Shown here in pieces: positions 57,872 to 64,000 of a DNA stretch of 64,000 nt. The notes beneath the pieces were generated by a model that searched no databases, was not told the origin of the DNA, and saw only the letters and a program-made list of their open reading frames with translations. Position 1 is the first letter of the stretch, and the number at the start of each line of letters is the position of its first letter. The stretch comes from Pseudomonadota bacterium. GTDB lineage: Bacteria; Pseudomonadota; Alphaproteobacteria; Sphingomonadales; Sphingomonadaceae. Location: NCBI GenBank assembly GCA_029779535.1, contig JAKPAG010000104.1, forward strand, positions 1 through 64,000, read 5' to 3'. The position numbers and the translations under genes were made by a program.

Positions 57872-58116
57872 TCCTGACCCATGAGGACGGATTCTGGCGG
57901 TTCTCGGCAAGGAGCGTCCGAAGTGGTGATGTGGTTCATCATTACGAGGACGCGACGCAGTCCGAGGGCCGCCGGAATCCGCCTGCGGTTGCCATTTCCC
58001 GCCCGCTGGACTTCGTCGCAGCCTTGCCACGATGCCCCGCATCGCGGCTTCGCCTGCTTTTTGCCAGCGAACGGGAAATGGCAATCCTCATGGGTCAGGA
58101 TCAGTGCAGGTTGGTA
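57856..58116. mobile_element. 261-bp cloverleaf-forming palindromic element (MITE-like)
   Basis: Perfect 32-bp inverted repeats form the ends (57856-57887 and 58085-58116; outer bases TACCAACCTG). Inside lie two imperfect palindromes. Arm A pairs 57888-57907 with 57962-57981 (17 of 20) and has a nested hairpin around 57915-57952. Arm B pairs 57989-58009 with 58064-58084 (19 of 21) and has a central CGATGC/GCATCG hairpin. Together they make a three-way junction filling the whole element. The terminal TA dinucleotides would fit a TA target duplication as made by IS630/Tc1-type transposases. No open frame of note lies inside. It fills the gap between two convergent genes. Confidence 0.75.
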
Positions 58117-59358
58117 CTAGGCCGTCAGTTCGGCAATGCCGACTTCGACGCGGTCGATGATCGCGTCCTTCATCCAGCGTTCCTCTGCCCGCTGCCGGGC
58201 CGCCGCGCCAAAGGCCGCGCGCCGCGCGGGATCGGCGGCCAGCGCGGCGATTGCGGCGGCAAGCGCCGCGGCATCGCCCGGGGCAGTCAGTGTGCCGCAG
58301 CCATCGACCTCGTTGAACAGGCCCGTGCCGGGATCGGCGGTGGCGACCACGGGGCGGGCCGAGGCGAGCATGTTGGTCAGCTTGCTGGGCAGGACCAGAT
58401 CGGCCGCGCCCGGGATCTGCGGCAGCAGGTGCAGGTCGGCCATGGTCAGCATCGCGCCCATTCGCTCGGCCGGTTGCAGGTCATGCAGCTGGATGTTGTC
58501 CAGCCCGGCGGCCAGCCGTTCCAGCTCGGCCCGGTTGGGCCCTTCGCCGCAGATCACGAAGCTGATGTCCTGCCGGTCCCGCAGCAGCCGGGCCGCCTCG
58601 ACCAGGATTTCGATTCCCTGCTTGCGGGCGATATTGCCTGAATAGAGCGCCACGACCCGGTCGCCCAGGCCCCATTCGGCGCGGATCGCGCGGGCGCCAT
58701 CGGGATCGGCGGCAAAGCGGGCGTCGGCCCAGTTGCGCACTTCGCGCACCCGCTCGGCCGCCACGCCCTTGTCGCGCAGCTTGGCGCACATCTGCGGGCT
58801 GATCGTAGTGACCCGGTCACCGCGCCGCAGCACCCAGCCTTCCAGCCAGCGCGCCAGCCGGGCGGGCAGGCCCTGCTCGCCCAGCAGGCCGGTGGCAAGC
58901 GCCGCTTCGACTTCGAAGTCCTGCACGTGAATCCACAGCCTGGCCCCGGCCAGCCGCGCCGCCAGCCAGCCAGTCATCACGCTGAGCAGCGCCGGGGCGA
59001 TGACCATCACCACCTGCGGGCGCTGCGCCTTGCCCCGCAGCGCGGCGCGCAGGGCAATGGGCAGCGCGGTGAGGGCAAAGCTGGCGAGATGGAGGATGCG
59101 CTTGAGGCCGCCCGGCTGGGCCGGGACATAGTGCGGGCAGCGCGTGATCGCCACGCCCTGTTCCTCGCCATGCTGCCAGCCGCCACCGGCAAAGGCCGGA
59201 TAGACCCGCCACTGCGGATAATACGGCTTGCCCGCGATGACCTGCACGCGGTGCCCGCGCTCGGCCAGGGCCTCGGCCAGCCCGGCGCTGTATGGACCGA
59301 TCCCGACCGGCTCGGGCGCGTAGTTGAGCGTGAGCAGCAGGACGTTGGCAGGGGTCAT
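58117..59358 (-). CDS. family 4 glycosyltransferase (WcaI-like)
   Basis: Sugar transferase of the GT-B fold (413 aa), similar to colanic acid WcaI-type enzymes. The N-terminal acceptor domain has TLNYAPEPVGIGPYSAGLAE and VIAGKPYYPQWRVYP. The C-terminal donor domain has VVALYSGNIARKQGIEILVE, ICGEGPNRAELERLA and the EX7E-type region ADLVLPSKLTNMLASARPVV. It is cytoplasmic or membrane-associated. Its ATG overlaps the stop of the upstream nucleotidyltransferase gene by 4 bp. It probably builds an envelope polysaccharide or glycolipid. Confidence 0.9.
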   Translation of the reverse strand: MTPANVLLLTLNYAPEPVGIGPYSAGLAEALAERGHRVQVIAGKPYYPQWRVYPAFAGGGWQHGEEQGVAITRCPHYVPAQPGGLKRILHLASFALTALPIALRAALRGKAQRPQVVMVIAPALLSVMTGWLAARLAGARLWIHVQDFEVEAALATGLLGEQGLPARLARWLEGWVLRRGDRVTTISPQMCAKLRDKGVAAERVREVRNWADARFAADPDGARAIRAEWGLGDRVVALYSGNIARKQGIEILVEAARLLRDRQDISFVICGEGPNRAELERLAAGLDNIQLHDLQPAERMGAMLTMADLHLLPQIPGAADLVLPSKLTNMLASARPVVATADPGTGLFNEVDGCGTLTAPGDAAALAAAIAALAADPARRAAFGAAARQRAEERWMKDAIIDRVEVGIAELTA

Positions 59359-60530
59359 CGATCAAGCCATTTGCTGAGCTGCGCCAGTTGCCGCGATTGG
59401 CGCCGCACGGCGGGATCGGACAGGTCGGACAGCGTCCGCGCCAGGCGGCTGCGGGCCCAGGCCAGATAGCCGCCATCGCTGGTGCTGTCGCGGTGGTGGA
59501 CATGGCCCGCCCCGGTTGACACGCGGCGGGTGATGCGCGGCCACAAACCTTTGAGGCCGATGGTCAGCCCCGAGGCCGCCAGGCCCGCGCTGTAGCGGGT
59601 GTCGAGGTTCTGGAGCATCAGTTCCTCGGCCGTGGCCAGCAGGTCTTCCGGCGTGGCCGGAACCGGGGCGGCCGAAAGGTCCAGCGCGGGCGGGGCGCAA
59701 TAACGGTCGACCAGATCGAGCACGAGCCGCGCGCCGCCGGCCCAGCCCGCCGCCTGGCCGCGGCTCCAGAATGCCGGCCAATCCAGCGTCTCGCGTCCCA
59801 GCAGGAAGGCGATGTCGGGCAGCAGCAAGGGCCCGCAATCAAGCCGGTGGCTGTAGATCGCATGGATCACCAGGTGCGCCAGCATGTCCTCGGGCGCGGG
59901 ATACAGCAGGCCCTGCTCGTCGCGGCGGGCGCGGGCGAACAGCCCGGCATCGTCGGGCGGCGGGCTGTAGTATTCGAGCCGGCCTTCGGGGAACCAGGCA
60001 TGCAGGTGCAGCTCGATCGCGGTGCCGCGCGGTGCGAACAGCGGCGGCGGGCTCTTGTCCACCTGCACCAGTTGGTCCAGCGGCAGGTCGGGTTCGGCTG
60101 CAGGGACATAACCCGCCCGGCACAGCAGATCCCAGCCTTCCAGAAAGCGGTCTTCGGGCAGCAACAGGTCGATGTCGCGCAACGGGCGCTGGGCTGCTTC
60201 CGGATAGGCATGCCAGGCCAGCCAGCCACCCTTGAGCACCAGCGCAGGGATGTTCGCGGCATCGAGCAGGCGCACCGTTTCGCGCAGTTCGACCCGCTGG
60301 ACCATGGCCAGCATCGCCGAAGCGCGGTGCGCGGCCTGCCAGGTATCGCGCAGCGCTACGGGAATGCGGCTGTCGTCGCGGTGGCGCGCATGGAGCAGGG
60401 GGCGCAGGCGGTGCGTGGCGGCCATGGCGTCGATGGCGGCCCAGTCCGCCGCGTCGAGCCTGGCCAGATCGTCTACTCGCGCCGTGCCGACCAGCGCCAG
60501 CAGCGCACGGCAAAGCGCGGGACGATCCAT
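59355..60530 (-). CDS. nucleotidyltransferase family protein (NTP_transf_5-like)
   Basis: A 391-aa protein of the putative nucleotidyltransferase family found in exopolysaccharide clusters. The diagnostic region is PALVLKGGWLAWHAYPEAAQ followed by RPLRDIDLLLPEDRFLEGWD, with the metal-binding D-x-D. A further conserved stretch is GTAIELHLHAWFPEG. The helical remainder includes DMLAHLVIHAIYSHRLDCGP. Its substrate is unknown. It starts 11 bp after lptA and overlaps the glycosyltransferase gene, so a role in surface glycan synthesis is inferred. Confidence 0.85.
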   Translation of the reverse strand: MDRPALCRALLALVGTARVDDLARLDAADWAAIDAMAATHRLRPLLHARHRDDSRIPVALRDTWQAAHRASAMLAMVQRVELRETVRLLDAANIPALVLKGGWLAWHAYPEAAQRPLRDIDLLLPEDRFLEGWDLLCRAGYVPAAEPDLPLDQLVQVDKSPPPLFAPRGTAIELHLHAWFPEGRLEYYSPPPDDAGLFARARRDEQGLLYPAPEDMLAHLVIHAIYSHRLDCGPLLLPDIAFLLGRETLDWPAFWSRGQAAGWAGGARLVLDLVDRYCAPPALDLSAAPVPATPEDLLATAEELMLQNLDTRYSAGLAASGLTIGLKGLWPRITRRVSTGAGHVHHRDSTSDGGYLAWARSRLARTLSDLSDPAVRRQSRQLAQLSKWLDR

Positions 60531-60541
60531 CCGGCCTGTCG

Positions 60542-61081
60542 TCAGTTGCTGCGCTTGGGAACCTGGAAGGTCCCCGAAACGCGGCCGGTCCCGCCGGGGG
60601 CGCCGCGGCCGTCGATGCTGGACAGGCCGCTCTTGAGGTCGATCACCAGCCGCCCGCCGTTCAGCGTGTCGCTGCCCCGGCGCAGGCCGATCCCGCCAGC
60701 CAAGGTGATGATCCGCTGGTTGAAGTCATAGATCGCCACGTCGCCGCGCGCGCTTTCGTTGCCGCGCGTCACCAGCACCCCGCCGGTCGCGTCGATCCGT
60801 TGGATCTTGAGCGAGCCTTCGTCGGTATAGGCCACCGTGGTGCGTTCGGCGCGCAGCCGCAGGTCGCCCTGCTGGATATCGACATTGCCCGAGAGGACCA
60901 CGCGGTTCGCCTTGTCCTGCAACTCGATCCGGTCGGCGGCATAGCTGACCGGGGCGTCGCTGTTGTGCCCGCCAATCGCCTGGGCGCCGCCCTGGCTGAC
61001 TGCCAGCAGGCCCATGGCGCCAATCGCGAAACCGCCCAGCAGCGAACGGAAGGCAAGGGATTTGATTGAGCGTTCGGCCAT
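60542..61081 (-). CDS. lptA: LPS transport periplasmic protein LptA
   Basis: Periplasmic bridge protein of lipopolysaccharide transport (179 aa, OstA-like fold). A signal or anchor segment (FRSLLGGFAIGAMGLLAVSQ) precedes the beta-jellyroll region: YAADRIELQDKANRVVLSGN, VDIQQGDLRLRAERTTVAYT and ARGDVAIYDFNQRIITLAGG. Its ATG overlaps the lptC stop (TGATG in the gene's direction). Usually lptB follows directly; here a nucleotidyltransferase gene does. Confidence 0.93.
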   Translation of the reverse strand: MAERSIKSLAFRSLLGGFAIGAMGLLAVSQGGAQAIGGHNSDAPVSYAADRIELQDKANRVVLSGNVDIQQGDLRLRAERTTVAYTDEGSLKIQRIDATGGVLVTRGNESARGDVAIYDFNQRIITLAGGIGLRRGSDTLNGGRLVIDLKSGLSSIDGRGAPGGTGRVSGTFQVPKRSN

Positions 61082-61725
61082 CACGGCATCCTGAGCTTGC
61101 CGGGCTGCATCAGCAGCCGCGCGTGTCCATCGAGCGTCACCGTGCGCTCGCCAAGATTGGCAATTATCCGGTCGGCGCTGAAAGTGCCAGCCGGAATGGC
61201 CCCGGTCACCCCGCCCCCGCCGGTCGCGATTCGGGCCTTGAGGTCGATCGCGACGTTCTGGGTGGTCATGCGGTAGCCGTCGGCGGCGGTGAACGTCACC
61301 GGGCCCTGCACGGTGACCAGTTCCTTGCTGTAGTCATAGATGCCGCCGGCTGCGGCGAGCTGGGCCGGGCCATCGGCCAGCTTGATCCGCGCGACCAGGT
61401 TCTGCATCCTGACTACTGGATCGGCTGCGCTGACCTGCACCGCGTTGCCGGCGGTCACGGTAAAGGGCCGCCCCTCACTGTCTTCGCCGCGGTACATGGC
61501 ATCGGCCACGCGCAGGCGTTCGCTCACCGCCGCAACCTTGTTGCGATCGAGCAGGAAGCTGATTTCGCCGCGCGGGAACAGCGGGCCAACGATCATCAGC
61601 GCGGCGATCACCCCCACCGCGCCGGGCAGCCAGCGCGCCAGGAAGCGCACCGTGCGGTCATGCGAACCGCCGGGCGCTGCCCAGTGGCGGCGCTGGTCCC
61701 GAATCTGATCGGCGGCTTCGGTCAT
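61081..61725 (-). CDS. lptC: LPS export ABC transporter periplasmic protein LptC
   Basis: Bitopic inner-membrane protein (214 aa) that receives lipopolysaccharide from LptBFG and hands it to LptA. One membrane helix (about residues 33-52, LPGAVGVIAALMIVGPLFPR) is followed by a beta-jellyroll: DAMYRGEDSEGRPFTVTAGN, GGIYDYSKELVTVQGPVTFT and the C-terminal ANLGERTVTLDGHARL. It is the second gene of the minus-strand run, 26 bp after the RNase D-like gene, and overlaps lptA. Confidence 0.93.
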   Translation of the reverse strand: MTEAADQIRDQRRHWAAPGGSHDRTVRFLARWLPGAVGVIAALMIVGPLFPRGEISFLLDRNKVAAVSERLRVADAMYRGEDSEGRPFTVTAGNAVQVSAADPVVRMQNLVARIKLADGPAQLAAAGGIYDYSKELVTVQGPVTFTAADGYRMTTQNVAIDLKARIATGGGGVTGAIPAGTFSADRIIANLGERTVTLDGHARLLMQPGKLRMP

Positions 61726-61751
61726 GCGCGCGGCGGTTTCAGCCCCGGGCC

Positions 61752-62372
61752 TCAGGCCTCGTGGCTGAAAATGTCCTTGTCCGGCCAGCCGATCAGATCG
61801 AGCCGGGCGCGGTGTGGGAGGAAATCGAAGCAGGCCTGGGCCACTTCCATGCGCCCTTCGCGCTGCAGCCGCTGGATCAGGATGGTCTGCATCGCGTGAA
61901 GATAGCGCACGTCGGAGGCGGCATACTCGCGCTGCGCCTCGGACAGTTCGGCTCCGCCCCAGTCGCTCGACTGCTGCTGCTTGGACAGTTCCTTGCCGAG
62001 CAATTCGCGCACCAGGTCCTTGAGGCCGTGGCGGTCGGTATAGGTGCGCACCAGCTTGCTGGCGATCTTGGTGCAGAACACCGGCGCGGCGACCACGCCC
62101 ATGTAATGCTCGATCGCGGCCAGATCGAACCGCGCGAAGTGGTAGAGCTTGACCCGCGCCGGGTCAGCCAGCACCGCCTTGAGGTTGGGCGCGGCGTAAT
62201 CCGAGCCCGGGTTGAACCGGACCAGGTGTTCATCGCCGCCGCCATCGGACAACTGGACCAGGCACAGCCGGTCGCGCGGGGTGATCAACCCCATGGTTTC
62301 GGTATCGACGGCGATCGGGCCCGGGGCAAGCACGCCTTCGGGGAGATCTTCTTCGTGGAGATAGACTGCCAT
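61752..62372 (-). CDS. RNase D-like 3'-5' exonuclease
   Basis: A short DEDDy-type exonuclease (206 aa) with only the catalytic domain, lacking the HRDC domains of full RNase D. The motif ExoI is AVDTETMGLITPRDRLCLVQ, ExoII is YHFARFDLAAIEHYMG and ExoIII is EYAASDVRYLHAMQTILIQR with the catalytic Tyr. It is likely involved in RNA (tRNA) 3'-end processing. It is the first gene of the run lptC-lptA-nucleotidyltransferase-glycosyltransferase, an order seen in other sphingomonads for the first three. Confidence 0.92.
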   Translation of the reverse strand: MAVYLHEEDLPEGVLAPGPIAVDTETMGLITPRDRLCLVQLSDGGGDEHLVRFNPGSDYAAPNLKAVLADPARVKLYHFARFDLAAIEHYMGVVAAPVFCTKIASKLVRTYTDRHGLKDLVRELLGKELSKQQQSSDWGGAELSEAQREYAASDVRYLHAMQTILIQRLQREGRMEVAQACFDFLPHRARLDLIGWPDKDIFSHEA

Positions 62373-62436
62373 ATGCCAAGGTGCTTAGGCTGATCCGCGG
62401 CGCTAGGAAAGAGCGCAATCGAGGGAGTCTTCACCC

Positions 62437-63129
62437 GTGTCCGGCAATGATGCAGTTCCCCCCAGCTGGCGCGAGGCGCTCGATCCCGTGCTGGCCACGC
62501 CCGAGGCGCGGCGGCTGGGCGGGTTCCTCAAGGCCGAGGAAGCGTCCGGGAAGGCGATCTATCCGCCGCGCGGCGTGCGCCTTGCGGCGCTCGACCTGAC
62601 CCCGCTCGATGCGGTCAAGGTGGTGATTCTGGGGCAAGATCCCTATCACGGACCGGGGCAGGCGCATGGCCTCAGCTTTTCCGTCCAGCCGGGGGTGCGG
62701 GTGCCGCCCAGCCTGGTTAACATCTACAAGGAACTGCATGCCGACCTGGGCCTGCCGATCCCCGGGCACGGCAACCTGACCCGCTGGGCGGAGCAGGGCG
62801 TGCTGCTGCTCAACAATTCGCTGACGGTCGAGGATGGCAAGCCCGCCTCGCACCAGGGCAAGGGCTGGGAAGCGATCACCGACGCGGTGGTCGCCGCCGT
62901 CGCCGCCAAGGCGGACCCTTGTGTGTTCCTGCTATGGGGCAGCCACGCCCGCAAGAAGGCCCGGAACGTGCCCGGCCTGGGGCCCGGCAGCCACCACCTC
63001 GTGCTGACCGCGCCGCATCCCAGCCCGCTGTCGGCCCATACCGGCTGGTTCGGTTGCCGCCACTTCAGCCAGGCCAACGCCTTCCTCGAAAGCCACGGGC
63101 GCGGCGCGGTGGATTGGCGGGTGGACTAG
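62437..63129 (+). CDS. ung: uracil-DNA glycosylase, family 1
   Basis: Removes uracil from DNA to start base-excision repair (230 aa). The catalytic water-activating motif is VVILGQDPYHGPGQAHGLSF (Asp68). The uracil-binding block is VLLLNNSLTVEDGKPASHQ and the minor-groove intercalation loop is LTAPHPSPLSAHTGWFGCRH. A GTG start follows GAGGGAG. It is divergent from the RNase D-like gene, and its stop overlaps the end of the convergent ATP-grasp gene by 4 bp. Confidence 0.97.
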   Translation: MSGNDAVPPSWREALDPVLATPEARRLGGFLKAEEASGKAIYPPRGVRLAALDLTPLDAVKVVILGQDPYHGPGQAHGLSFSVQPGVRVPPSLVNIYKELHADLGLPIPGHGNLTRWAEQGVLLLNNSLTVEDGKPASHQGKGWEAITDAVVAAVAAKADPCVFLLWGSHARKKARNVPGLGPGSHHLVLTAPHPSPLSAHTGWFGCRHFSQANAFLESHGRGAVDWRVD

Positions 63130-64000
63130 AGCCGAGCGAGGATGGCTTCGCCTAGCCGCTCGCCCAGCTGCGGGCCCTGGCGCGGATAAAGGTAGGGTTC
63201 GATCAGCTCCGCCTCGATCAGCGCCATCCGGCCATCAAGCCCGCGCACCATGTCGATCCGGGCGTAGAGCGGGGGCGCTTCGAACGGCAGCATGGCGATT
63301 ACCGCTTCGGCCTGGGCCAGGTCGTCGGCATCGGGCGTCACGGCATGTTCGGTCCCGCCATAGAGCGACTGGATGCGGTAATCGCCCGGCACCGCGCGCT
63401 TCCACAGCGCGTGGCTGAACATGCCGGCGATGAAGATCAGGCTCAGTTCCCCTTCCTGCTGGATCGCGGGCAAGAACGGCTGGACCATCGCCGCATGGCC
63501 CATGCGCCAGCCTGCCAGCGCCGGATCGCCGCGCACGAAATTGAACTGCCCGACCGCGCCCGCGCCAACGCGGCGCTTCACCACGACGCGGTCGCAGCCG
63601 AAATGGTCGAACGCGGCATGGATGTCGGCCTCTGCCGGATCGTCCGGCCACAGCGTCGGGATCGAGGGTGCACCGCGCTTGGCCAATTCGGCCAGATAGC
63701 CCTTGTCCGCGTTCCAGCGCACCACCTCCGGCGGATTGCAGACATGCACTCCGGCAGCTGCCAGGTCTTCCAGCCGGGTCAGGAACTCTGCCGGATGGTC
63801 GGTATAGTCCCAGACCGTGCCGAGCACGGCCAGCTGGCACTTGGCCAATTTTTCCAGCGGCGCACGCCAGTCCAGTTCCAGCACTTCGGCGCGGCCAGCC
63901 AGCCCATCACGCAGCGCACCGACTTGCAGGTCATGCTCAAACGCGTCGGGCCGGCGGGTCGGCGATCCGGGCAGGGTGGCGGGGCAGGCGAGAAAGGCGA
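63126..64000 (-). CDS. ATP-grasp family protein (5' end beyond window)
   Basis: About 290 residues are visible of an ATP-grasp ligase-type enzyme. The frame runs open to the right edge with AFLACPATLPGSPTRRPDAF, so only a few N-terminal codons are missing. A GTG at 63884 would be an internal start. ATP-grasp features are VVVKRRVGAGAVGQFNFVRG (lysine and glycine-rich loop), MVQPFLPAIQQEGELSLIFI and the final RIDMVRGLDGRMALIEAELI with EPYLY. It is related to glutathione synthetase/RimK-type enzymes such as the cycloserine-biosynthesis DcsG-like group; the substrate is unknown. Confidence 0.85.
   Translation of the reverse strand, partial: AFLACPATLPGSPTRRPDAFEHDLQVGALRDGLAGRAEVLELDWRAPLEKLAKCQLAVLGTVWDYTDHPAEFLTRLEDLAAAGVHVCNPPEVVRWNADKGYLAELAKRGAPSIPTLWPDDPAEADIHAAFDHFGCDRVVVKRRVGAGAVGQFNFVRGDPALAGWRMGHAAMVQPFLPAIQQEGELSLIFIAGMFSHALWKRAVPGDYRIQSLYGGTEHAVTPDADDLAQAEAVIAMLPFEAPPLYARIDMVRGLDGRMALIEAELIEPYLYPRQGPQLGERLGEAILARL

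Noticed and set aside
1..64000. CRISPR arrays, tRNA or rRNA genes
   Set aside because: I read the intergenic stretches and saw no regularly spaced repeats and no tRNA- or rRNA-like sequence. A tool-based scan could still find something I missed.

Overview
The window reads as a chromosomal segment of a high-GC alphaproteobacterium of the order Sphingomonadales (Novosphingobium, Sphingomonas or Erythrobacteraceae type). The main evidence is a serine palmitoyltransferase with its dedicated acyl carrier protein (sphingolipid synthesis), DivK and CtrA cell-cycle regulators, an argD-argF-hslO cluster, and a complete RcGTA-like gene transfer agent cluster. Most of the window is dense housekeeping sequence in short operons, many with ATGA, GTGA or TGATG start/stop overlaps. 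I see no tRNA, rRNA, CRISPR array or transposase gene.

Layout. 1-1288: exbB (cut by the window edge) and tonB. 1631-7383: an exported protein, hom, glpX, prs and hisN. 7499-11690: a minus-strand run of terC, a DUF442-type phosphatase, a membrane-anchored protein, a sterol desaturase-type hydroxylase and a GMC oxidoreductase. 12007-18787: a double cold-shock-domain protein with an RGG-rich N-terminus, argD-argF-hslO, a small exported protein, queC and an MFS transporter. 18797-20514: sodC and an OmpA-family porin.

20716-34613 (minus strand): a gene transfer agent cluster from small terminase to the distal host-interaction protein. It has a good sigma70-type promoter (34701-34729), a large tail protein in which a DUF2460 distal-tail domain is fused to about 570 extra residues, and a trailing DUF2793 gene. 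No integrase, repressor or att sites are seen, as expected for a domesticated particle.

34857-37617: a YqaA-type membrane protein and a GST, then a lower-GC accessory patch holding a small orphan gene, a winged-helix regulator and two abutting gene remnants (the end of a Crp-type regulator and the end of a sterol desaturase). 37562-41033 (minus): divK, acyl carrier protein, serine palmitoyltransferase and two tandem SGNH hydrolases. 41081-44310 (plus): DUF3572, HAD, RidA, GDPD and a GNAT-type peptidogalycan protein. 44319-51445: Sel1, DksA, PilZ, an orphan substrate-binding lipoprotein, DUF4112, ctrA, a membrane-anchored LuxR-HTH protein, trmB and a TauE exporter. 51449-57871: a CitE-like lyase with malic enzyme, mutS and two tiny membrane proteins. 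58117-64000: glycosyltransferase, nucleotidyltransferase, lptA, lptC and an RNase D-like gene on minus, then ung and an ATP-grasp gene (cut by the edge).

The most unusual non-coding signal is a 261-bp element at 57856-58116. A perfect 32-bp inverted repeat, whose outermost dinucleotides are TA, encloses two further long hairpins, so the whole element can fold as a cloverleaf (three-way junction). It sits exactly between two convergent genes and supplies the last codons of one of them. A second palindromic repeat family occurs at 3888-3942 and 7424-7480, each copy again between convergent genes. Two near-consensus CtrA boxes (upstream of ctrA itself and of the Sel1 gene) connect to the CtrA/DivK genes of the window.
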